Shown here: piece after piece, positions 1-12,050 of the stretch
Numbering within the stretch: position 1 is the stretch's first letter
Layout of the letters: the number at the start of each line of letters is the position of its first letter
From: Antennarius striatus
Lineage: Eukaryota > Chordata > Actinopteri > Lophiiformes > Antennariidae
Length of the DNA stretch: 64,000 nt
Direction: 5' to 3'
Assembly: GCF_040054535.1 (NCBI RefSeq)
Contig: NC_090794.1
Span: 7,902,501 to 7,966,500, forward strand
Position numbers and translations under genes: made by a program
The notes under the pieces: model-generated
Database searches by the model: none
Told to the model about the DNA's origin: nothing
Seen by the model: only the letters and a program-made list of their open reading frames with translations

Positions 1-1523
1 GTTACTCAATGCACAGTAAGGTTACTTGTAATAATAAAACGGGCTATATGGAGACATTGTCATTTCCATTTCATGTCACTACAGTAAATCTAAAGCTAAA
101 GCTAGCAGTTCCAAAAAGCACCAACTTGTCGCTGTGCAACATTAAACAAATTCTGCGCTATAATGAACACACTGCATTTCATATTTGTGATGCATGCAAA
201 AACAAGTACAAAACATCTTTATCAGAGGCTCATCCAACCACTGTTAGCTGTAGCTTCATATTTATGTTCACGTGTGAGAATGTAGAAGTCTATTTCTCCA
301 ACAGTCAGCAAATAAGCAAATATGTGTTTGAAGGTCGATCTGACCCCGAAATGCAAATGCATTAAAAATCAGACATGTTGCTGCGGTACAGAAGGTGCAT
401 TGGCTGAGCTACACCTCCAAGCCTACCAGCTGTCAGACCGGATTAGGAGCGTAGGTAAACGTTGATCTTCAGGTCTCCCCACAGATTTTCAAATGGCTCT
501 CAGTCCAGGCTTTGGGTGTGCTACTTGAGGACATTCAGGGATTTGCTCCAAAGCCAGTCCATTATTCCGGATGTGGTTCAGGGTGTTGCTGTATGATGAA
601 TCTTTGCTCCATTCTGTGCTGTTATCTTCTTGAGGACCTGTGTGTATTTGGATCTGTTTTGGATGACACTGTGGACATTGTGCTGCAGGGTAGTGGCACC
701 AGGTGTGAGCCAGGCGGTGAGCAGCACCTGGTTTTTGCCGGTTCAAATGCTTTGCTGTCAGACCAGAGGATTGCATCATTCTCTCATTAAATTAGAGAAA
801 GCAATGTTTAATCTATGGCTGCTGGGTTGCTATATAAATAACGAGATAAATGACACTTAGATGATTCTCCAGAGCTCTGCAGTTTCTTTGAAAACTGGTT
901 AAATGGTAATTGCTTACCGAGGTCACTCATGTCTGGTTACTGATAACTAGAAAGAGTCTCTATTTCCACTGAATGATGGAACCTCTGTTTCCCGAGAAAC
1001 TATCTGTCCCAAAACTACATCACAACACAGGTCTACTGAGAATTCCCTTTACACACTAAATTGTCATGGCTTGATGGATGGATGGATGGATGGATGGATG
1101 GATGGATGGATGAATAGATGGATGGATTGTCAAAGCCTATCATGCGGTGATGCTCAAATCGGTGGTTCTTCCTTTAAGTCTCTGCTACCTGCTGTCCAGC
1201 CCACAGCATCAGACAGGCTGGATTCAGCTGAGTCCGGCGGTCGTTGGTAATTGAATGATTCTCAGTGGCTTTAACTCACTTATGACGCTTTCCTGCTCAA
1301 TTTAACTTTGCCTTGCTCATCAATATTGCCCTGCTGGCCTCCTCAGATGGTCAGTGGATTGTCATCGAGCTGCTTCTAGAGTCTTATCGAGATCTGATCA
1401 GGTTTTGAAGAAGCGTCCTCTGTGTTTCTTTGCTACGTTGAAACTTATTTGTGCATTGCGTGTGACTAATAGGACACATGTTTGGGAAGGTTTTTTTTCA
1501 AAGCTGCTGTCTTTCTCTTTCAG
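1..1523 (+). other. foxn3: foxn3 intron (3' part)
   Basis: This is inferred intron DNA upstream of the first foxn3 exon seen here. No open frame in it resembles a forkhead-family segment, and no second exon with matching splice sites was found. It contains a GATG tetranucleotide run and otherwise unique-looking sequence. It ends in a pyrimidine-rich acceptor with the AG at 1522-1523. Confidence 0.6.
1072..1127. repeat. (GATG)n microsatellite
   Basis: Uninterrupted GATG units run for about 40 bases, then continue as slightly degraded units. It lies in the foxn3 intron and no coding or regulatory role is visible. Confidence 0.9.
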
Positions 1524-3175
1524 TTCCTCGAGGTGTGATCCAAAATGGAGCCCGTGTCAGGAGCCAGGCACTCTTCCCCGTGATAAGACCCCTGCCTGTC
1601 AGCCCTGTGGGGAGCAGAACCTCGACCATAAGGTGGGCATACTTTGCTCCTGTTGCCCTCAATCCTACAATTAACATCAGTCTGTGTTCTATCTTTGCAA
1701 ACATATCGCCTTGCAGACGCACCAACAGGCCTGCATGCACACATGAAGTGACTCTCAAACAAACATAAAAACCAGTCATGGTTTACATAATTGCAACTTT
1801 GTTGAGTCCAGAAGATAGAGGCTTTCACTTTCTCCTCGCAGCTGAGAACATGTTATCCAGGTGTGTTTACATAACGGTTTCACGTAAACAGGTTTATTTG
1901 AGGAAGAGGCCTCGTGATTCAAAGACATCCAGAGCATGCATGGACATGTACATTCATCACAGGAGCACGAGGAGTATGATGGCCTGTAATGCATAATGAA
2001 TTAAACATTGCCAAAGTCTTACTGAAGGTATGCAGTGAATATTTGATCACCATGAAGGGTGCAGGTTTTTCTTATAATATATTAATATGCTAACGCTCAT
2101 TCTGGGGGGGGGGGGGGCTTGTCCAGGGGAGGGACCAAGCTCTTACTAATTTACTGGTTGTCAGAACTCACCCCTGTCCTTTAGCTCCTCATAGAGAGAA
2201 GTGTCTTCTGACTCATAGGAGAAAAAATCCTTTTCTTAAATAGCACTGAAACTGTGTATCGCTTGTGTACAACTTTGAAATGCCTTTCCTGTAGAATTGT
2301 ATGTCATTCTGATTTTAAAGCTCATGCGCTCATACAGCACAAGAAACGAATGAGTATGCTCATTTCTCCTAAAGGAAAGGCTGACTCTTTTTGGGAGATA
2401 TGAGGTTTGAGTCTGACCTAAGAAATAGTCACATCAGTCCCCCAGGGGGCTGTTTGAGGGTGATAGATTATCATTGAACCTTATTTTTTTGCTTGTCAGC
2501 CAAATCCAGAGCAAAGTGGAGCAGATTTGGTGAAGTGAGGCGTATTCAGGTGGGGCCACCTGGCTGGCAGCGTGACAGCAGAAGTAACGGTATTCTCTCT
2601 GTGTCCTTGCTTCATGCAGATCATCCCTGGGAGATTATCTGAGTAGAGAACAGGACAGCCCATCCCGCTATTCTCCTCCACCCTGCAGCGAGGACCTCCA
2701 GGACGACCACACTTACAGCACCGCCAAGTCCCCAAGCAGGCTGTGCTCCTCCCAACTTGGGACCCCATCCTCGCCCCTCGACGATGACGACATCATCGCC
2801 GTGGAGATTCAGTCGGACATCAAACCTGAACCCCGTGAGATCCCGCTGGATTCTCACGTCACCACTGCCGCAGCTACCTACATTTCCCAGCAGCCCCTGC
2901 GTGGACAGAGACGTAGTTTGGGGGTTGGGCCGGGGACTTTGGCGGGAAGCAGTTTGCCCTGGACCAAAAACCGAGTGAGGGGAATTAGCGACACGCTGCC
3001 ATTGAAGAAGCGGCGCGCGGCGGCTGTGGAAAAGCCGCCGGAGAGCGACGACGAGGAGATGAAGGAGGCGGCGGGGTCGCTGCTCCACCTGGCAGGGGTT
3101 AGAGCCTGCCTCAACAACATCACAAACCGCACCGCCAAGGGCCAGAAGGAGCAGAAAGAGGCTCTGAGAAACTAA
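1524..3175 (+). CDS. foxn3: Forkhead box protein N3, C-terminal part (last two coding exons)
   Basis: FOXN3 (CHES1) is a nuclear winged-helix transcriptional repressor linked to cell-cycle checkpoint control. Two exons are visible: 1524-1632 (109 nt) and 2620-3175 (556 nt including the TAA). The first ends with two bases of a codon and the second supplies the third, so the frame joins cleanly. Exon 1524-1632 encodes GVIQNGARV and a [14 protein letters not shown] stretch, which is strongly FOXN3-like. The last exon encodes a Ser/Pro-rich acidic linker, then [10 protein letters not shown], then [20 protein letters not shown], and a tail containing [18 protein letters not shown], the hallmark C-terminus of the family. 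The middle linker is much less conserved than the tail. The DNA-binding forkhead domain is encoded by exons outside the window. Whether this is a single gene or one of two teleost paralogues cannot be judged here. Confidence 0.95.
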
Positions 3176-4799
3176 GACACACACATAGAACAAATACAGA
3201 GTCACGCAAATACAGCGCAAAACACGCACACACATTGACACAGACACATGTACACAAATAGGTCAACAGGTAACGTTACAACAGCATTAGTCTCAACGGA
3301 CTCTTCTCATCTCCCTCTATCTTTCTGCAGGGCATTAGGTGAATCCTACTTATTTGTGGCAATATCAAAAATCTATGTTTTCCTACATGTTCAGCAACAC
3401 TAACATCAAATGGGTATTTCTCATGTGTCTTTGTTGTTTTTTGTTACTTTAAAGGGGATGAAAGCCATAAGAAAAAAAAAAAGCATGTTTTGTCACTAAT
3501 TTGGACAAGTCGAACACAACAAAAGCGCATCACACCGACGAACGCACAGTACATGAATGCAGAAGATGGCTGTTTGTCTTACCTGTTTGTTTCTATGTGA
3601 ATCTGTAGCAATCTCGCAGTGGTGCCAGTAGAGGCGGCAGCGGCGGCGGCGAGACGAGCCCACTTAACAGGATGCTCAGCTGCTGACTGGCATCACTCGC
3701 CTACATCCATGAGCACAAATGTGAGACTGTGCCAAAGATAAGCGACCAGGTTGCTTCATGTAGCCGATACGACAGCTGACAAAAAAAAAGAAGGCATAGT
3801 GGTAAAGGAGAGCTCCAGAGAATTACCTTTAAGTGTCAAAATAATTGTAAAACCCAATGTGATATATATCCATGCACTTAAGATTATTTAACACCACTTA
3901 TAATAGATCATCATGGGTAATGACATGGTTTATTTCAAGAGCACTCATAGTATTTAAGAATAGATATTTTAAAATTAAAAAACAATGGTCATGTTTTATC
4001 ACCATAGAGATGGATAGTGTGCCGGGTACGAGGCAATATCTCCTTCATTTTGTTGTTGTTGTTGCATAATGTAAACGTCCCTAAGACTTCCCCAGTACTT
4101 CTGTCCATAGGCGTAGACACCTGGTATAGATATCGTAGCTACCAGTAGCTACCACACCTTCCTAATCATTTGAAAATGTCAAAGAATTATAAACATAAAC
4201 TGTGGGTTTAGATTTCTGTTTGTGTCTGTTTACCCTCACTCTACCCTCATAAAGATATAAGCAATTTGTCCCATGTGGACAACTCTGTAAAAAGGTTAGA
4301 AAATATTTTATTTTTTTCCTTTCTTAATTGAAGCAATTTGACCTGCAGGACTTTCTCAGTTATATTGCATGGGTGCTTGTAAATAAGATAAAAAGCAAAT
4401 CTTTTTTATTCAAAGATCATGTAAGATAAACAATGTATTTAGCATGAAGCATGACTTATTTTCATATAAACCTTGATCCTAGAGGAAAGAAAAAAAGTTT
4501 TGCCGCCAATTCTTATACCCGTGATTATATCGGACTTTCGTTTGTTACTTTTGTTCCTTTGAGTTCCTTTTTTTTTTTTGTCTTCTGAGTGGGCTTTCAA
4601 AGACACGTCTTCAGGGAGGAACGTGGGAGATGACTCTGCAATTAGCAGCCCAAGGGTGCCACCACTGGGCTTCGGGTTCAGGCTTTGTAGGCCAGCTGAA
4701 TCGCCTCTTAGGGGTGGGCTTCCGTCTTCTTCTGCCTGTACAGTGATTTTTAGGTGTTCAGTGTAAACCCCAGTGTTATTTCAGAACACATCTGTAGAG

Positions 4800-4881
<82 letters not shown>

Positions 4882-7800
4882 GTGCGTGCGTGTGCGCGTG
4901 CGTGTGTGTATGTGTGTTTAAGTTTGTGTGCCCGGGAACACACACCCTTTAACATTGTGCCTGCCTGCCTGCCCCGAGTACCTCTGTTGTCATGTCTCTG
5001 ACATGTTTTGACGGAACTTACCTCTCTTTATTTATAACAGTATTGTTTTTTCTCTCCTTTGTGTAAATGCACATGTGTCCTTATTTTCCATCGGCATCGT
5101 TCAATATAAACATATGGATGAGACGGACATGGGAAACTTTGTGGGTGTCCTGAAAGAACCTCGTATCTCCAAAAAAAAAAAAAAAAAAGGCTACACGGGA
5201 GTTTAGATGAAAAGGAAAACGAATGTAGCTGCATAAAGGTTGTTTTGCATACAGTTTTGTCAGTCCTTTGTTTAAAGTAATTAACTGCTGTTGTGGAAGT
5301 CAAGCTTTCACACAGTCTATCACGTATTTATCTCAAGAGCCAGACAAGAGGTTGTTTTTTTAAATATTTGTCACTCGACAAAGTGTTAGTGTGTATGTGT
5401 GTGCGTGCGTACGTGTGTATGTGTGTGTGTGTGTGCAACAATTGGGCTCATGAAAACACTGACTTATTGAAATTCACACTAATGAGCTTTCACCTTTTTG
5501 CATCAGGAGTGATATAGATACTGCCCTGCCATTATTTTGCGTGCTTTTGCTGAAAGTGGAATACATTAATGTATTATTCTTCCCCCACTTGCAGAGATGC
5601 GGTGCATTGAAAAAGCAGCCTTGTTGGAAAAGCACAGGCTGGTTTGGGCTTTAGCAGCAGAGTCACGCGAGGTTTTGTTTGAACTGTTGAGTGATTGTCA
5701 GCCAAAGCCGAGCAGGCAAACAAAGGCATGTCCCATCCACCAGTACAGTCTTCTGCCACCTGTAGCATGCATCACTGCCTTCGTATGGTATCCATGCCGA
5801 CATACAAGAAAGGCTAAAAGGAGACGCCATCAGTGTTGTTGTGTGCCATCCATCTCCTGTCTCATATCTGTCTGAGTGCTCCTGCAGCCTGGGTTAAGCA
5901 CTCTGTATTTGCAGTAACAATCCAATGTTGTAGTGACTAATAACGTGTTCAGCCGACAGGAAGCATGTCGAGGGGAGAATTTGTTGCTTTAGCAACCACC
6001 TTTTTTCCTCTGACTCACTCAGCTACACACAGGGAAGATGAACTCCTGACCTACGAGTCCTGGAAAAACAGAGCGACACATAAAATACATGTGGGATGTT
6101 TTAAAGCGAAAGAAATATACACCACTGCCTGAAAATCCCCTAAAACAGGTGTTCCTTTCAAACCTGCCAAACATGGAATGAAACCCTCAAAAAAAGTTGC
6201 CATTTTTATTTGTTGGTGTTTTGATGCACATTTTTATTTCCTGTTTTGTTTTCTCTCTGATAAATTTATCTACAATACTGCCATTATTTTATATTATTTT
6301 ATTTGGTGACTGTCTGAGCTGAATATTGGAAAGCCATAGGTTAGAGATGTCAAAATGCAAAACTGTTATTGATCTGTGAGATGTGATGCAGAGTACACCC
6401 AGGTGTTTTGTTTTTTTTCAGTAAATGTTCAATTATCTCCTTATTGTGCAATCATATTGCCAAAGAATGATTTCCAGACCTAGTTCATCACTACATGTAA
6501 ATATCAACGTTGTCCAATACCGTGGCAAAAAGTATATAAATGTTGTTTTATTTTGTTTTCCATTTTCTGAAAAACTGCAATGATGTTTATGTGATGTATT
6601 GTCTTCCAGTTGGTTGCAATAATAAAAAATACAAGTTGCAGAAGATTAGTTTGGATGTTCCTTTTGATGGACTTGGATCAAACATGACAACCATGATCAA
6701 AGAGAATAATTCCAGCGTTGGCTGCTATGACACATTTAATAATGGCATCACTGGTATGCCGTTCATGTGTGCTAACAAAAGCAGCAATCAATTTTCTTTC
6801 TCAAAATTCAGAGTTAAATATAGTTTAATCTTACAAGGAAGCATAATATCCTTCTTCTTGTCTCCACTTCAAAGTGCAACATCGCTAGTCAAGTCGTAGC
6901 TTTCTGAGACCGGAGACACTTTAATTTGCTCTCGAGTCTGACCCCAATCATTAACCTCTCATATTCCCATCAACAAGGGTCTTATCATAACCATGCCTCT
7001 TCCACCAGTTAATTATTCATTTACTTATTCCAATCATTCAAGTTCAATACTTGTGATTAAAGTCGGACTCAGCTCGTCCTCAGGGAAAGAAGCAAAAGAG
7101 TTAAGTGTACCAGAGACTTCTCAATGCCTTATCAATCCGAGTGGTGCCATTTTGAAGCCATGTGGCAGTGGAAGCCCATTCATAATTGAAGCTGAGACAG
7201 GCTTAATCTTGAGCCAGTGCCTCCCTGTGCAGCACGCTCCCACCACCATCACAACTGGAACTATCAGCACCTCTGTTGCTATGCAACTAAAGCAAAGAAA
7301 GAAGGGGGAGAAAAGTGTGCTTTCTCCACATCTTTAGAGGGCATCATGCTATTCAGTTACCAACAGTCAGACTCAGAGGTATGGACATACATCTTTGATC
7401 TCATCAGTCGTAGAGATGCCTGCAAGACAAAGGTTTCATTTTCATAAGCAACACATGAAAGCAACACTTGTCTTTTATTTCAAATAAAATGTTGCATGTG
7501 GATTAAAATCATTCCTTCATCAGTATCAGACAGGTCTTTAATTCCTCCTCTGTGAAATAAATGAACTGGAATCAGCAGTTGTCTGAAAGGACGTGAAGTG
7601 TTAAGTGGAAAAATGCACAGTGAAACGTGCATCATCCGCTCTATACTATCCTTACCCACAATGACCAGTGAGACAAGTTTCCATGGAGACACAAGTGGAG
7701 GTAACGTTTTCTCTTGTCAGCTCTCATTTACTGCAAATCTCATTGTTTTTGGAAATGTTCCCCTGTTGATCACGACAGGGGTACTTTGGATTAAGCAGAC

Positions 7801-10400
7801 AGAAACTATGGCGTTGGCTCATCCAAAAATCCATTTACATTCTGCTTTTATTAAATTAGTGTAAGTTACCTGCAATAAGGAGTGAGCGCAATGTGCGTGT
7901 TTTTGTGTGACGGAATCGTAAAATGATAGCCGGTCCTCTGGAGTTCTGCTGTGTGTTGTGATCGCCCTCTTGTGGCAGGAAGATGTTACTACCTCAACAA
8001 CCTGACCGCAGATCTCTGCGTTCTATCAAGTCACCTCGACTTAAAGGTAAAGCCTCTTATCCAAGAGGCATCTTCTGTTCTGTCAGTTGATTTTATTCAA
8101 CACAGAGGTCTAACATGACCTGGATGGATGACTGAGCATCAAAGCATAATCTTAACCACACTTTTATAAGCATACAGTGTTGTTTATTGATTGATTTATT
8201 CATTGAGTCATGGATTGATTGATTGATTTCTTTGAAATGCTTCATAGGTCTTACTTAGCCTTGAGATGTTTTTGAAAATTGTCGATACAGACGATCTGAA
8301 AAAAAAAAAACAATAATGAAAGAGGGGCGCAGCAGTTCCCTTCAAGCATGTTGCATCTTGACAACACATCATTTAATTTCTAACAGGTAACCATTTAAAT
8401 CTGTTGGACCCTCCCTCTAAATTTCATGAAAACTACTTCAGTTGTTGTTTTGCATAATGCTGCTGATGTAGTAAGCAAGAAGCAAACATGGTGAAAGCTC
8501 GAGAGCCTTGGTGGATGTAATAACAATTTATAGAAAATAAATACCTGTAAAAGTCCACCTAAAGTCCGCCTAAGGCAAAAGCTTCCACTGTCCAGTTTTC
8601 AAGCAACTGTCGTTTGAAAGCATTCTAATCAGGACATTCTAAAAATATATTCTCTTAGCCCATACAATTCTCTTAAGACCTATCAAATCCAGGGCATGTG
8701 ATTTAGAGATGTCCAAAAGTTAGATCAAAAATGACAACCAGCTGAATACCTCCTGACCCCATGAATACACAGAGGAATGGTATGTAAATTTCCCCGCTGT
8801 GGGACTAATAAAGAAATATCTTATCTTCCTAGGACTGAGCATTGTTTGGATTTTAGCAATTCTGATTCTGCTTTTCTGTTCTAGCTTTTTTTTTTTTTTG
8901 GTTCTCAATTCCAGGTTGGTCAAAATGATCTACAGAGAAAAATATGTTCAATAAAAACCTTTCTTAAAAGGACAGGAAAGGTGTGTATTTGAAGTACATA
9001 ATTAAACAAATGTTTTGGTGGTATTTTCATTTTTTATGATCAATGGGGACTTGGAAATACAAAGTATATCATGAGTTACTGTGCGCACCATGACAGCAGA
9101 AGTGACGCAATCGTAGACATCACGATGAATCCATATCAGTGCCGTTATGTAAATATGCACCAAGCGTCAACGTAACAAGCAAACATTATCAAATTTACAG
9201 TATTTATGACAAAATCATATTAAGTTATGTCATCATCATATTATACTCTTTTTAATCAATTTCACACTGTTGTAATATGTCCAACTACACTGTATTCGGA
9301 AAGTATTGCCACAAACTGATCCGTGCTCCTGAATTTAAGCCGTCTGAAAGTCGCTAAAATCTAAACAGCTCTGTCCATCAATGCCTGTTACAGAGAGGAT
9401 GCCTTTCACAGAGAGAATGTGGCCAACGGTAGCATGGGCTAATGTTTCCGGTGGATGTACCAGATGCTCCCTGAGATACAAACATCCGACTTATGAACAT
9501 TTGTTGACACGAACATCTACTGACTGATGTCTTAATGTTCATAAAATGCTGTATTGCATTGGCAAGTTCACATTTTGAACCATCACATCCGACTAGTTTC
9601 CCTTTCTGCTGCAACCCACGCCAAGGAAACGGGTCCATACGCGTATCTCCAACACTCATCTCGCCTAATCTCAGCTTAATGCCGGAAAATTGTGGAAATC
9701 ATGTGTATGTATCATTGTATCTCAATGCATCATTTGTAATGAATGACTCATTTATATTCTGACTGATTAGAAATTATCATATCCCTACACACAAAAGATC
9801 GATGTACCAATCCTATTGCTCCCCTGGCAGCTCATCATAGTGGCTCTAATTCCTCTGTAGCCAGAATAGCATCACTGTAATTTTAGCTTCCAGTAATAAT
9901 ACTCTATTCCAACTAGAGTTATCTGTATTTGTTATATTTGATTCTGTGTTCAAGTAAAAACAACAAACAAACAAACAAAACATCCAATACAGTTAATAAT
10001 TGCTTATTTAAAGGTGCAGTCAACAGATCAAAGGTAATATAACTTCCATAACTTCTGGAATTTCTGCTTTAGAAACAAAATAAACGGTTTCATCCAATTA
10101 AAGTATTTTTGCAACTCTAGGTTATTTTAATGACTTTACAACTGTAAGATTTGCTATCGAACAAAATTTGGATGGTCGCAGGAGGTATTGTTCTTCATTT
10201 AAAAAAAAAATTAAATACGGGTGGCAAACTTTTAAATTTTGTTTGGAGTCAGCTTAATTATTAGAGAAGTTAATGCATTTTATGTCAGCAGCAGTGGGCT
10301 GCTGGCAACACAAGCTAGCTGAATTTTGATTGGGTAAAACCTCTCTAACCTAAAAATAGAACACTGACCCAGTGTTGTTCTATGTCATATTATATCCCAA
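3176..10400. other. foxn3 3' UTR and intergenic DNA, no gene seen
   Basis: FOXN3 transcripts usually have long 3' UTRs, so the first part is probably UTR; AATAAA-type hexamers occur (for example near 7482) but none can be chosen as the real end. No open frame resembles a known protein or has splice partners. The stretch holds TG microsatellites at 4801-4913 and 5394-5435, a poly-A run near 5170 and several A/T-rich tracts. At about 8785-8815 a piece ending in GGGACTAATAAAG looks like the 3' end of a fish LINE/SINE. Confidence 0.5.
4801..4913. repeat. (TG)n microsatellite, interrupted
   Basis: A TG dinucleotide run of roughly 110 bases with a TAG interruption and a right end that drifts into TGCG units. 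It lies in the probable foxn3 3' UTR or flank. Alternating TG/CG is the type of sequence that can form Z-DNA, but no role is shown. Confidence 0.9.
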
Positions 10401-10424
10401 CATGTAATTATACTGTATATTTAT

Positions 10425-10587
10425 ATATATCGTCAGCCTAATAGCATATCTGCTAACTAATTTTTTCAGGTTTTTGGAAAAGAAGAAAGTGATAGTGATA
10501 GGAGTGATAGGAGAGTAGAGTTAGGCCAATATCTCAATTTGGCAAAAAAATGAGTTAGGCAGAAATGCTATTAGGCTGACGATATAT
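10425..10587. repeat. Long inverted repeat (foldback or MITE-like element)
   Basis: The left arm starts at 10425 (ATATATCGTCAGCCTAATAG and on). The right arm ends at 10587 and is its reverse complement, matching without error for 23 bases and then with few differences for about 20 more. The centre is about 80 bp and purine-rich with repeated GTGATAG-like words. The A/T-rich flanks are also partly complementary. The shape suits a small non-autonomous DNA transposon; no target duplication was firmly identified and no family name is claimed. Confidence 0.75.
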
Positions 10588-11282
10588 TTGAATATATTTA
10601 AGGAAAATGCATTAAAACATAATTAACTTTTATCATAAATATTATCATGATTTCTGATTATGTTAGACCAGCAGAGAAGGCCTTGCTGGCCCTTACCGCC
10701 CACCACTGGTCAGCAGTATGTCTCATTAGCCACCACAGGGATGGTGATTTAATCAATCATGAACTGCAACAAATCACAACCAAGTACCAAACCAAAGTAA
10801 GATAACTGAGCAGGGTTTCAGAGTTTAATAATGACTTAAAACTTTTCATTAAGACTTGAGAGACAGTTCAGAAGAGTGCGCCCAAGCCAGTTTTCTGGTT
10901 TGGTGCCATTTATTTGCTTTTAGTCATGACAATTCTAAACATTGTGTCTAAAAAGTGTTAAATGCATAGGGGCGATAAATAATAATTGGTACTTTTATAA
11001 AAATGCATTGGTCATCTAATTGGAGCTACATTTTTGTCAGTTACTTTTATACAATCATCACTATTCCTTGTTTTCCTGATTATTTTCCATTTCTGCTGAT
11101 AAATCAGACTAAATCCTTAGCTCTCAACCTTTAGTGTTACCAATTCTGTGTCAGAATTATTAACAGTCCAGATTTAGTAACATCTGCCAAGATGACTGAT
11201 TTACTTAAATGAATAACTAAGTAACTAAGTAACTAACTAACTTCTAAGTGAACACATGAGACCCTTGGTTGTTACTAACAGG

Positions 11283-11540
11283 ACAACATTCAGTCAGTCA
11301 GTCAGCCATCTTCAGATTACCACCGCTGTATCCGCCGCAGCTGGTCACGGGGAGCGTGAGGGCGTGAGGCGGGGGACACTCCGGGCACGACGCCAGTGTA
11401 CCGTGGAGCCACATATAGAGACATACAAACACGCACACACACTCACTCCTACGGGCAATTTGGGACTGGCCAATCAACCTGAAGCGCATGTTTTTGGAGG
11501 TGGGAGGAAGCCGGAGAACCTGGAGGGGACCAAGCTTCAA
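11283..11540 (-). mobile_element. tRNA-derived SINE, 5'-truncated copy, reverse orientation
   Basis: The reverse complement matches the body and 3' part of the complete SINE at 62235-62592: the segment around CAGGTTGATTGGCC, the TACGGGCAATTTGG word, the CACTCCGGGCACGACGCCAGTG region and the end GATTACC/CATCTTCAG. A short CAGT repeat tail is at its low-coordinate end. The tRNA-like head is missing. It sits about 0.3 kb upstream of the gtf2a1 promoter. Confidence 0.85.
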
Positions 11541-11759
11541 ATTAAATAGACTAAACTGTTATACAATTTTATCATCTACAGATAGATATCAATATAATCG
11601 GGAATTATTTAAATTAGTTAATATTAGTACGGCTCCTGTTAAATTGTGGTTAAATCCATATACTTGGCAGTACAGTAGATATAAGTTTGACCATCCTCAC
11701 TTAGAGAGATTGCCGGACATTATGAGTTTACACTTCATTTCCCAGCAGCGCTTGTAACG

Positions 11760-11900
11760 ATTACTCATCGTTCTCAACGCGAAATCTCGCGTGATTTCCG
11801 GCTTGACCCTGCCCTATGTCTCGCGCACTCGCAGCTCCATCGCTCAGTATATAAAGCAGGACAACGGCGGACGGAGGACGGCTGGGAAGTCGCAGCCCGG
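11760..11900 (+). promoter_or_regulatory. gtf2a1: gtf2a1 core promoter with TATA box
   Basis: A TATATAAA box lies at 11848-11855, about 200 bp before the start codon, followed by GC-rich sequence with CGGCGGACGGAGGACGG. Upstream are two TCTCGCG words (11785-11791 and 11819-11825), the core of the TCTCGCGAGA-type element found in many housekeeping promoters. The transcription start is inferred near 11880. A TATA box in the promoter of a TFIIA subunit gene is notable because TFIIA stabilises TBP on TATA. Confidence 0.65.
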
Positions 11901-12050
11901 GATTGTAAATAAGACCGTTGAAACTGTGTTTTATTTACAAAAGTGGTGCCGGCTGTTTGAAAATATCGTTCCCAGTTGTTTTAACTCGTTTTTCGTAATT
12001 TTTGGCTCTGTTTCAGCCTATTTCCGTGTGGTTTGTACACTACGCGTATA

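Noticed and set aside
2621..3247. 208-residue minus-strand open frame
   Set aside because: It is the antisense of the GC-rich last foxn3 exon; the plus frame matches FOXN3 and the minus frame resembles nothing.
6540..7337. Plus-strand frames of 119 and 114 residues between foxn3 and gtf2a1
   Set aside because: Composition is low-complexity Ser/Asn/Phe/Lys, with no splice partners and no recognisable family. They are probably chance frames in UTR or intergenic DNA.
9285..9320. ACACTGTATTCGGAAAGTAT, similar to some Tc1 transposon ends
   Set aside because: Only one short end-like word was seen, with no partner end and no internal similarity, so an element cannot be supported.
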